From contig PNOO01000050.1 in the NCBI GenBank assembly GCA_013824905.1, positions 1 through 12,805 on the forward strand: a DNA stretch of 12,805 bases. The letters run 5' to 3'. How positions within the stretch are numbered: position 1 is the stretch's first letter; every line of letters begins with the position of its first letter. The translations under genes and the position numbers were made by a program. Shown here in pieces: positions 7,301 to 12,805 of the stretch. A model generated the notes under the pieces. It saw only the letters and a list, made by a program, of their open reading frames with translations, ran no database searches and was not told where the DNA came from. This DNA is from Syntrophus sp. (in: bacteria). GTDB lineage: Bacteria; Desulfobacterota; Syntrophia; Syntrophales; UBA5619.

Positions 7301-7783
7301 ATGTGCAGAATCCTCTGTCTTTTGCTGACGCTGCTGTCTCTTGCGGGCCAACCACCGACGGCATCATGCGCGGAGGGGAGCATGACCTTCCAAATCGTCC
7401 GTACGGTCGGGGAAGAGCTGCTCTGGGAATCCCCCGTAGAGCCAGGAGATTATTTCACGATCGATTACCACCACTCCTCCGATCATACACCTGTTCATGA
7501 TCTGTTCCGGATTGGGAGTGATGGACAGATCGTTCTGATCGAAGAAAGCTATCGGTGGTACGGGGCGGGCCTGGAGTCCCACCCCGATGTCGGGAAAACC
7601 GACTTCTCCGGAGAGTGGACCCGGGTGCGCCTGCACCGGCCTTTCCCACAGTTTCTGCTCCGGGTAGGGAAAGTCGCCAACCATGTCCTGACCCTTCACG
7701 GCCAGGACGTTCCGCTGCTGTCCATCGCCAAAGGGGGAGATTCCATATGGATTCGCGCAACGAAGAGCGTCAACAAAAGATAG
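7301..7783 (+). CDS. DUF1850 family protein, TRAP-associated, exported
   Basis: The product is 160 residues. A hydrophobic signal-type N terminus (MCRILCLLLTLLSLAG, cleavage likely near residue 24) predicts export to the periplasm or membrane face. The rest matches DUF1850: FTIDYHHSSDHTPVHDLF, then ESYRWYGAGLESHPD, where the pattern is an H-S pair, a P-V-x-[DE] motif and a Y/G-A-G-L motif. DUF1850 genes are recurrent neighbours of TAXI-type fused TRAP permeases, and here it sits between the binding protein and the permease. Its biochemical role is not known; an accessory role in transporter assembly or substrate handling is inference. The start is preceded by AAGGGAGAGG. Its end overlaps the permease gene by 37 bp, which suggests coupled translation. 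Confidence 0.85.
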   Translation: MCRILCLLLTLLSLAGQPPTASCAEGSMTFQIVRTVGEELLWESPVEPGDYFTIDYHHSSDHTPVHDLFRIGSDGQIVLIEESYRWYGAGLESHPDVGKTDFSGEWTRVRLHRPFPQFLLRVGKVANHVLTLHGQDVPLLSIAKGGDSIWIRATKSVNKR

Positions 7784-9774
7784 GGAAAGAACCGGCGATC
7801 ACAAGCGCCGCCGCGACGGAACAGGAAACGGAAGAGGTCCAAGCGGCGAGGCGCGCCAAGGAGGTCCTCGATGAGTTCGAGCGGAAGCGCGAATACAAGA
7901 ACCTTCCTGCCCTGCTCATTACTATCGTGGCCGTGATCACCTCCTGTTATCATCTGCTGTACGCTTACTTTCACCCCTTCTTCGCGCTGGACCACCGGGC
8001 GCTGCACTTGCTGTTGATGTCCGTAATGCTGTTCGCCCTTTACCCGTTTTCCAGAAAGCGGTCTCCGCTGACGCGCATGTCCGTACCCGACGCAATCTTT
8101 CTTGTCGTTTCGGTGGGCATCTGCCTGTGGATTTTCATCAATTCCACCAGCATCATGAACCGGGCGGGAAGCTTTGGCGCCCTGGACGTTGTCATGGGGA
8201 CCGTCCTGGTGCTGATCGTCCTGGAGGCGGCCCGCCGCGCCGCGGGGCTAGCCGTTCCGCTCATCGCCGTCGTCTTCATCGGCTACGCCCTGTTCGGCCC
8301 CTATCTCCCGGATGTCTTGGCCCACAAGGGCTACAGTATCGAGAGGCTCTGCACGTACCTGTCTCTTTCCACGGATGGTATCTTTGGGGTCCCCATCGGG
8401 GTATCGGCCAACTTCATTCTCCTGTTCATCCTCTACGGCGCCCTCCTCCGGAAGACGGGCGCTGGCCAGTTCTTCACCGACGTGGCCTTCGCTTTGACCG
8501 GCTGGACACGGGGAGGACCCGCGAAGGCCGCCGTCGTCTCCAGCGCCTTCTTCGGGATGATCTCGGGGAGCTCGGTCGCTAATACCGTCACGACGGGCAC
8601 CTTCACCATCCCCCTGATGAAAAAGACCGGCTATCCTGCCCATTTCGCGGGCGGCGTCGAGGCGTCGGCTTCCACGATGGGGCAGATCATGCCGCCCATC
8701 ATGGGGGCCGCCGCCTTCATCATGGCGGAGTTCCTCTCCGTCCCCTACTACAAGGTCTGCATCGCCGCCGCCATCCCGGCGACCCTCGCCTTCTTCTCGA
8801 CGTTTATGCAGGTCCACTTCCGGGCCGTGTCCCTGGGTCTCGTCGGCCTTCCCCGGAACGAGCTGCCGAAGATCGGCGCCGCCTTCACCGCTGGCTGGCA
8901 CCACCTTTTCTCCATCTTCCTGTTGATCGCCTTCCTGGTGCAGGACTTCTCTCCGGAGCGGGCCGTCTTCTGGGCGATCATAGCCACGATCGCCACCTCC
9001 TTCCTCATGTGCCTCATCCGGAAGGAATCGCTGAAGGCCGTCGGGAAGCTGATCCTGGAGGGTTTGGAGGAGGGCGCTATCGGCGCCGTCGAGGTGGCCG
9101 CCGCCTGCGCCGCGGCGGGGATCATCATCGGCTCCATCACGATGACCGGCCTGGGGATCAAGTTCTCCTCGATGATCGTCGACGCCTCCATGGGGAAGCT
9201 CTATATGGCCCTGCCGTTCACAATGATCGCCTGCCTGTTCCTGGGGATGGGCGTGCCGACGACAGCCCAGTACGTCATCATTACCGCACTCGTGGCGCCG
9301 GCCCTGATCCAGATGGGGGTCCTGCCCATGGCCGCCCACCTTTTCATCCTCTACTTCGGGACGCGCGCCGACATCACCCCCCCCGTGGCTCTGGCCGCCT
9401 ATGCGGCGGCGGGCATTGCCCGTTCCGATCCCTGGAAGACGGGATGGGCTGCCTTCCAACTCGGGATCGCCGGATTCATCATCCCGTTCATGTTCGTCTA
9501 TGCCCCCGAGCTGCTCTTCGTCGGCAGCCTCTGGAAGATCCTCCCGGCCCTGTTGACGGCCACCTTCGGGGTCTACTGCCTCGCCGCGGCTGTCCAGAGA
9601 TGCCTCCTGCTCAAAACGAGGTGGTACGAGGCCGCCCTGTTGCTCGTCGCCGCCCTGTTGCTGATCAAGCCGGGGCTCCAGACCGACCTGATCGGCGCCG
9701 CCCTATTCCTCGTCGTTTTTTTGCTCCAGTGGTTCCGCAGGAAGCGCAAAGGCAGGCCAGTGTCTTCGGCATGA
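7747..9774 (+). CDS. Fused TRAP transporter permease (DctQM), TAXI type
   Basis: The start at 7747 is preceded by AAGGGGGAG (7731-7739) inside the end of the DUF1850 gene. The 675-residue product begins with a hydrophilic, charged segment of ~55 residues. A DctQ-like 4-TM part (~60-200) and a DctM-like part follow, then two or three extra C-terminal helices. DctM signatures include FGMISGSSVANTVTTGTFT (~270-287), GLGIKFSS, FLGMGVPTTAQYV and DITPPVALAAYAAAGIA (from residue 542). Fused QM permeases of this length are the usual partners of TAXI binding proteins. They import organic acids across the inner membrane using a sodium or proton gradient. The residues before DITPP read YFGTRA where most relatives have a hydrophobic residue and Ser (YFG..SDITPP), a small oddity. 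It is the last gene of the operon. Confidence 0.93.
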   Translation: MDSRNEERQQKIGKEPAITSAAATEQETEEVQAARRAKEVLDEFERKREYKNLPALLITIVAVITSCYHLLYAYFHPFFALDHRALHLLLMSVMLFALYPFSRKRSPLTRMSVPDAIFLVVSVGICLWIFINSTSIMNRAGSFGALDVVMGTVLVLIVLEAARRAAGLAVPLIAVVFIGYALFGPYLPDVLAHKGYSIERLCTYLSLSTDGIFGVPIGVSANFILLFILYGALLRKTGAGQFFTDVAFALTGWTRGGPAKAAVVSSAFFGMISGSSVANTVTTGTFTIPLMKKTGYPAHFAGGVEASASTMGQIMPPIMGAAAFIMAEFLSVPYYKVCIAAAIPATLAFFSTFMQVHFRAVSLGLVGLPRNELPKIGAAFTAGWHHLFSIFLLIAFLVQDFSPERAVFWAIIATIATSFLMCLIRKESLKAVGKLILEGLEEGAIGAVEVAAACAAAGIIIGSITMTGLGIKFSSMIVDASMGKLYMALPFTMIACLFLGMGVPTTAQYVIITALVAPALIQMGVLPMAAHLFILYFGTRADITPPVALAAYAAAGIARSDPWKTGWAAFQLGIAGFIIPFMFVYAPELLFVGSLWKILPALLTATFGVYCLAAAVQRCLLLKTRWYEAALLLVAALLLIKPGLQTDLIGAALFLVVFLLQWFRRKRKGRPVSSA

Positions 9775-9829
9775 TACACCGATACGATCTTGCGATGGCC
9801 CTCTGGTCCTGTTGGTCATCGTCCCGTCC

Positions 9830-9847
9830 CGCCCCTCATGGAGGGCG
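9830..9847. terminator. Weak hairpin between convergent genes
   Basis: CGCCCCTC (9830-9837) can pair with GAGGGCG (9841-9847), leaving one bulged C and a 3-base loop. It sits between the permease stop (9774) and the convergent minus-strand stop (9872), where a bidirectional terminator is expected. There is no good T-run on either strand, so termination here is uncertain. Confidence 0.25.
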
Positions 9848-9871
9848 TCTTCCGTTACCCGCCGCAAAGGC

Positions 9872-10720
9872 TCAGTATTTTGCCCTGATATTCTTTAGGA
9901 TCTCGATGTATTCCTCTTTGCGGGCCAGGTTCGCCGCGCCTTTGAGATCCCGCATCAGGATGTCGAGCGGCGGGCGAATGTCGAGCCCCAGCTTGTTGAG
10001 CCTGCTCTGGTTGGCCTGATCCAGGATGAGAATACAGTAGTACTGGGTCAGCATCCTCACCCGGGAGTCCCGCCGCATCAGGTAGGCTGTACCGCCCAGG
10101 GTGTTGAGGAAGAACACGGCGTAGGGGTAGACCTCCGGCAGGGGTAGACTTAGCACGGGGCCGTCCGCCTTGCACTTCTCCTGCAAGGTCATGGCCTGAT
10201 AGAAAATCGCAAAGGAAGGCTCCAGGATATCGCCTTCCTTCAAGAGAATGTCCCGCAGCAACAGGGTGTCCTTCTTTCCCAAAACCCGGAAAAAGTGCGC
10301 CCTGTTCTGGATAACCCGCAGGAGGCTGTCCGTCTCCCGCAGCACGAGCGGCGGCGTCTTGAGCAAACGGGCCGGAAGGCCCTTGAAGTGTTCGGAGGTC
10401 CCTCCCTCCAACTGATGGGACGCAATATAGTTCTGTCGGTCGAGGTAGGCGAAAAGCCCCTTCAGCTTTTCCCGGCTCTCCTTGCAAACGTCCACCGCTA
10501 CCGGCGTGCGAACCGCATCCGGCGTTTGCACCTCTGGCACGACCGTGACAGCGGAGCCTGGGATCTCCGACGGCTTTCCCTTTTCGGTCGTCTCTTTGAC
10601 CAGACCCGACTCGTCCCTCTCCCGGCCCCAATAAGCGTATACCGCCAATCCCAAAACGATGACCAGGACGATGATCAGAAGTTTTTTGACGGGTGTTTTC
10701 GTTTTCAGTCGTTTGTCCAT
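9872..10720 (-). CDS. Unrecognised single-pass membrane-anchored protein
   Basis: The product is 282 residues. The start is well supported by GGAGG 7 bp upstream of the ATG. A basic N terminus (MDKRLKTKTPVKK) precedes one hydrophobic helix at about residues 14-31 (LLIIVLVIVLGLAVYAYW), predicting an inner-membrane anchor with the rest in the periplasm by the positive-inside rule. A low-complexity linker (~35-75, rich in E, P, T and V) leads to a soluble, mainly helical domain (~80-282) with many Leu and Arg residues, for example SLLRVIQNRAHFFRVLGKK and LKGAANLARKEEYIEIL. I do not recognise this domain. It converges on the TRAP operon and has its own promoter in the repeat at 10775-10840, so it is not part of that operon. 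Confidence 0.75.
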   Translation of the reverse strand: MDKRLKTKTPVKKLLIIVLVIVLGLAVYAYWGRERDESGLVKETTEKGKPSEIPGSAVTVVPEVQTPDAVRTPVAVDVCKESREKLKGLFAYLDRQNYIASHQLEGGTSEHFKGLPARLLKTPPLVLRETDSLLRVIQNRAHFFRVLGKKDTLLLRDILLKEGDILEPSFAIFYQAMTLQEKCKADGPVLSLPLPEVYPYAVFFLNTLGGTAYLMRRDSRVRMLTQYYCILILDQANQSRLNKLGLDIRPPLDILMRDLKGAANLARKEEYIEILKNIRAKY

Positions 10721-10774
10721 GAGATGGCCTCCATCAATAGCCTGTTACGGTGCGGAGGGGAAATTGAATTGATA

Positions 10775-10840
10775 AGAAGTTGCTCTATGTAAGTTGAAGA
10801 TACGGAAAGGGATCTTGTCTGTCAAGGAGAATTTATTGCA
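10775..10840 (-). repeat. Promoter-bearing repeat, copy 1
   Basis: This segment is repeated, in the same orientation, at 12051-12117. Over the core (10793-10835 against 12070-12112) 39 of 43 bases are identical. A further short match (AGAAGTTGC on the plus strand) lies on the gene-proximal side after a one-base length difference. The four mismatches avoid the -35 and -10 hexamers of the embedded minus-strand promoter. It lies 55 bp upstream of the minus-strand gene starting at 10720. Confidence 0.75.
10797..10825 (-). promoter_or_regulatory. Sigma-70 promoter for the gene at 9872-10720
   Basis: Read on the minus strand: TTGACA (10820-10825), 17 bp spacer, TATCTT (10797-10802). The expected start of transcription is near 10790, giving a leader of about 70 nt before the ATG at 10720. 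The same hexamers and spacing recur at 12074-12102. Confidence 0.6.
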
Positions 10841-11073
10841 ATCTGTTGTGTCGGGATGGGATTTGATTCCGATCGCGCGGACACGGGTGCGCCGATAACC
10901 TCAAAGAAGTTTGCAGGGGCGATGGCGATTTCGGTGATTGGGCGTTTCCAGAGGGGATTTTATGGCGCAATTGCACGAACATCGCCGAGCGCCTGAGTTC
11001 CCTTGGCGTTGTGGGGTTATATATGCCTCCCAGGGATCATCCGGATCGCCATAGGAGGGGCTCTCTTGCGCCG
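10841..11073. other. Intergenic stretch with no recognised gene
   Basis: The gap between the two minus-strand genes is 353 bp, of which 10775-10840 is the promoter repeat. In the remainder I see no gene with a start codon and ribosome binding site, no recognisable protein family in any frame, no clear terminator for the FAH-family gene and no RNA gene. A plus-strand frame is open from 10867 into the neighbouring gene but has no start, and its residues match nothing I know. Confidence 0.5.
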
Positions 11074-11922
11074 TTACTTCGGCGCCACGACGCGGTTGCG
11101 AAGCACCCCGATATTCTCGACCTCGCATTCGACGACATCCCCCGGATTCAGGGTTCCGGGGGGGTCCATGGCGAAGCCCACGCCCTCGGGCGTACCGGTG
11201 GCAATCAGATCGCCCGGATAGAGGGTGAAACCCTCCGAGAGGACGGATACAATCGTTGCGATGTCGAAGATCATGTCGTTGGTGTTGGAGTTCTGTCGCG
11301 TCTGGCCGTTCACCCGGCTCTGGAGGGCAAGGTTGTCGCCGTCGCCTGCCTCGTCCTTGGTGACGATCCACGGCCCCAGAGGACCGAAGGTGTCCAAGCC
11401 CTTGCCCTTGAACCACTGGGTGTGGCGACGCTGAACGTCGCGGGCCGAAACTTCGTTCATGATCGTATAGCCGTAGACGTGGTCCATAGCTCGGTCCTTG
11501 GGGATGTTGATCCCCTGCTTGCCGATGACGATGACCAGCTCGCACTCGTAATCGAGTTCCCGGGTGACCGCATGGTGGACGATCTCGCCCTCGGGCCCGT
11601 TGTGTGAACCGGACCATTTGCAGAAGAAGACGGGGTTTTCCGGGTAGACGTCCACTTTCCGCAGGCCGTGCTTGCGGGCGCCCTCGTCGGAGTGTTTCTT
11701 ATAATTAAGACCGACGGCGATGACCGGCCGTTTGAGCTCGGCGATGGGGGCAAGCAGCTTCACCGAAGCGAGGGGCTTGGGCTTGCCGCTGGTCTTGGGT
11801 GTGCCTCCCGCGGCAATGATGCCATAGGCGTCGCCCGTCTCGGGGATGATGTCCTCCACGCCCGCTTCGGTAAGAACAGCGACGCGCGGCCCGTTGTCTG
11901 TCTGGTAGGTAAGAAGTTTCAT
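11074..11922 (-). CDS. Fumarylacetoacetate hydrolase (FAH) family enzyme
   Basis: The start at 11922 (MKLLTYQ) has GGAGA just upstream; an ATG 10 codons earlier lacks such a site. The 282-residue product has a ~60-residue N-terminal lead, then the FAH domain: PVIAVGLNYKKHSDE, PVFFCKWSGSHNGP, RELDYECELVIVIGK, MNEVSARDVQ, GPLGPWIVTKDE and TGTPEGVG. Glu126 and Glu128 (DYECEL) are the first two divalent-metal ligands. The third ligand, usually Asp in NDVSARD-type motifs, is Glu157 here (NEVSARD). The family cleaves or decarboxylates beta-diketo acids and hydrates 2-keto-4-enoates, typically at the end of aromatic or acylpyruvate degradation; the exact reaction cannot be read. Cytoplasmic. It lies downstream of the second copy of the promoter repeat with a ~145-nt AT-rich leader. 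Confidence 0.9.
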   Translation of the reverse strand: MKLLTYQTDNGPRVAVLTEAGVEDIIPETGDAYGIIAAGGTPKTSGKPKPLASVKLLAPIAELKRPVIAVGLNYKKHSDEGARKHGLRKVDVYPENPVFFCKWSGSHNGPEGEIVHHAVTRELDYECELVIVIGKQGINIPKDRAMDHVYGYTIMNEVSARDVQRRHTQWFKGKGLDTFGPLGPWIVTKDEAGDGDNLALQSRVNGQTRQNSNTNDMIFDIATIVSVLSEGFTLYPGDLIATGTPEGVGFAMDPPGTLNPGDVVECEVENIGVLRNRVVAPK

Positions 11923-12050
11923 GGGTTCTCCCGATGTGTGGTAAGCGATCACAGGGGTGATGTTTGTTTTTATGTTAAGAGTTTCTTTTTATAATTTTTA
12001 ATTGTTAAGAAAAACATACATCGCTTCAACAGAGAATAACACTGGTAAAG

Positions 12051-12117
12051 AGAAGTTGCGTTTGCGTGAGTTGAAGATACGGAAAGGAGTCCTGTGTGTC
12101 AAGGAGAATTTACCACA
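12051..12117 (-). repeat. Promoter-bearing repeat, copy 2
   Basis: This is the second copy of the segment at 10775-10840 (39 of 43 identical in the core 12070-12112, same orientation). The gene-distal end overlaps the stop codon (12110-12112) of the IS91-type transposase remnant. Similarity to copy 1 fades within the next few bases. The FAH-family gene therefore lies between two copies of the repeat. Confidence 0.75.
12074..12102 (-). promoter_or_regulatory. Sigma-70 promoter for the FAH-family gene
   Basis: Read on the minus strand: TTGACA (12097-12102), 17 bp spacer, TATCTT (12074-12079). Transcription would start near 12067 and run into the gene at 11922. The hexamers and spacer length equal those of copy 1 although the spacer itself carries mismatches. 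Confidence 0.6.
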
Positions 12118-12304
12118 ACTTCCCCCGGGTGACATTGCTGTCCTTCAGGAATTCCCAGGCGCAGCGGTTCAGATCATGCAGAAGCTTTCGATCATAGAGA
12201 AAGTACCGGCACCGGATCTTCGGGATGCTAAAGACGAAATGCCGGTGGTCCTTGTTTAGCAGTTCCCCCCGTGCCCATCCATATTCATGGAAAAACCATA
12301 CGGA
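12110..12304 (-). pseudogene. IS91-family transposase fragment
   Basis: The minus-strand frame open from 12304 to a TAA at 12110-12112 encodes HRHFVFSIPK, RYFLYDRKLLHDL and NRCAWEFLK in close succession. This is the conserved block of IS91-type (rolling-circle, HUH) transposases, usually written HRH.V.SIPK...YF.YDR.LL..L...AW. Only about 35 residues match. The zinc-finger region before it and the catalytic two-Tyr region after it are missing, and no start codon with a ribosome binding site precedes it. It is a dead remnant of an insertion element. The plus-strand frame over the same bases (12002-12259) is a shadow. Confidence 0.75.
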
Positions 12305-12318
12305 TTATGGATTTTCCA
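12288..12318. repeat. Imperfect inverted repeat beside the transposase remnant
   Basis: TGGAAAAACCATA (12288-12300) and TATGGATTTTCCA (12306-12318) are complementary at 12 of 13 positions around a 5-base loop. It overlaps the upstream edge of the transposase fragment and is followed on the plus strand by the AT-rich ACAATATTATTATTT. It could be a terminator-like hairpin or what is left of an element end. Confidence 0.45.
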
Positions 12319-12416
12319 CAATATTATTATTTCTCCATACAACCTCCCTCATCTGTGACTGCACTCAAGACAAAATATAATATTGTAATTACTCGATTTT
12401 TTCAAAACACACTTTT

Positions 12417-12432
12417 TGGCCCCATTTTTGCT
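12417..12432 (+). promoter_or_regulatory. Sigma-54 (RpoN) promoter of the cheW gene
   Basis: TTGGCCCCATTTTTGCT has the invariant GG (12418-12419) and GC (12430-12431) exactly 10 bp apart. It also matches the consensus TGGC and TTGCT blocks on either side. Transcription would start near 12443, about 100 nt before the chemotaxis gene. The upstream 120 bp are strongly AT-rich, as is common for the bent DNA and activator sites of RpoN promoters. Confidence 0.65.
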
Positions 12433-12544
12433 CAATCATAAAGTGCCTATAAGGTTCCTAGTCCGGTGAAAGGGGGGAATCGATGCGTGGGAGAAAATGG
12501 TCCTGATGGAGATCGTGAGAATATTGGGGAGGAGGGACAATGAT

Positions 12545-12805
12545 ATGAATGAGATAGGAACGATGGATCAGGCGGTAAAGGCCATGGTGAACCGGGAGGG
12601 AAAATATCTGACGTTTACGTTGGCCGAGGAGGAGTACGGGATCGGAATCCTGAAGGTGAAGGAGATCATCGGGATCATGGCCATAACGACGGTCCCCCAG
12701 ACGCCGGAATACATGAAGGGCGTGATCAATTTGCGGGGAAAGGTGATTCCGGTCGTGGACCTGCGGTTGAAGTTCGGGATGGAGTCGCTGGATTACACGG
12801 AGCGG
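12545..12805 (+). CDS. cheW: CheW chemotaxis coupling protein, 5' part
   Basis: The visible 87 residues read KYLTFTLAEEEYGIGILKVKEI, then TTVPQTPEYMKGVINLRGKVIPVVDLRLKFG. This is the CheW domain pattern, with the diagnostic VINLRG-x-[VI]-PV-[VI]-DLR block. CheW links methyl-accepting receptors to the CheA kinase in the chemosensory array under the inner membrane. The start at 12545 has GGAGGAGGG ending 8 bp upstream; frame-compatible ATGs at 12497 and 12506 are less well placed. The 3' end lies outside the window, so a single-domain CheW and a longer CheW-containing protein cannot be told apart. It is likely the first gene of a chemotaxis operon driven by the sigma-54 promoter at 12417-12432. 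Confidence 0.92.
   Translation, partial: MNEIGTMDQAVKAMVNREGKYLTFTLAEEEYGIGILKVKEIIGIMAITTVPQTPEYMKGVINLRGKVIPVVDLRLKFGMESLDYTER

Noticed and set aside
10867..11073. Plus-strand open frame in the gap between the two minus-strand genes (ends inside the FAH-family gene).
   Set aside because: It has no start codon, no ribosome binding site and no known motif, and it continues as a shadow of the FAH-family gene.
12002..12259. An 85-codon plus-strand frame covering the second promoter repeat.
   Set aside because: The opposite strand carries a recognisable transposase block and promoter hexamers, which explain the sequence better; the plus frame has no ribosome binding site or family match.
12442..12460. 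GCCTATAA near 12447, similar to a sigma-28 -10 element for the chemotaxis gene.
   Set aside because: No TAAA-type -35 element lies at the correct distance, and the sigma-54 element just upstream is much stronger.

Overview
The window is GC-rich with ordinary bacterial gene density. It looks like an anaerobic Gram-negative, probably a deltaproteobacterium (Desulfobacterota) of the Syntrophus type. This rests on a TAXI-type TRAP transporter, a fused NDP-forming acyl-CoA synthetase next to a crotonase, and a sigma-54-type promoter ahead of a chemotaxis gene. The taxonomic guess is inference, not a match to a known genome.

Layout. (1) 1-2158, plus strand: the 3' part of a papain-family (C1A) peptidase; a small membrane protein whose reading frame breaks near 1024 and continues in another frame to 1372; and a metallophosphoesterase that keeps its first three metal motifs but has lost its normal C-terminal half. 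(2) 2136-9774, plus strand, the core of the window: an RpiR/MurR-type regulator with a strong promoter and a large perfect inverted repeat over its own start, followed by an acyl-CoA synthetase (NDP-forming), an enoyl-CoA hydratase, a TAXI solute-binding protein, a DUF1850 protein and a fused DctQM TRAP permease. Together they read as one catabolic unit: capture of an organic acid in the periplasm, sodium- or proton-driven import, thioesterification to CoA, and hydration of an enoyl-CoA. The substrate cannot be read from the sequence. (3) 9872-11922, minus strand: an unrecognised single-pass membrane-anchored protein and a fumarylacetoacetate hydrolase (FAH) family enzyme. Both lie downstream of near-identical copies of a ~65-bp sequence holding a TTGACA-N17-TATCTT promoter. 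(4) 12110-12304, minus strand: a remnant of an IS91-family transposase, directly abutting one of those promoter repeats. (5) 12417-12805, plus strand: a good sigma-54 promoter followed by the start of a CheW chemotaxis coupling protein that runs off the window.

The points most worth a second look are the duplicated promoter module beside the IS91 remnant, the double-palindrome operator over the rpiR-type start together with the non-canonical SIS phosphate loop of that regulator, the frameshift at about 1024, and the sigma-54 promoter of the chemotaxis gene. No tRNA, rRNA or CRISPR array is visible.
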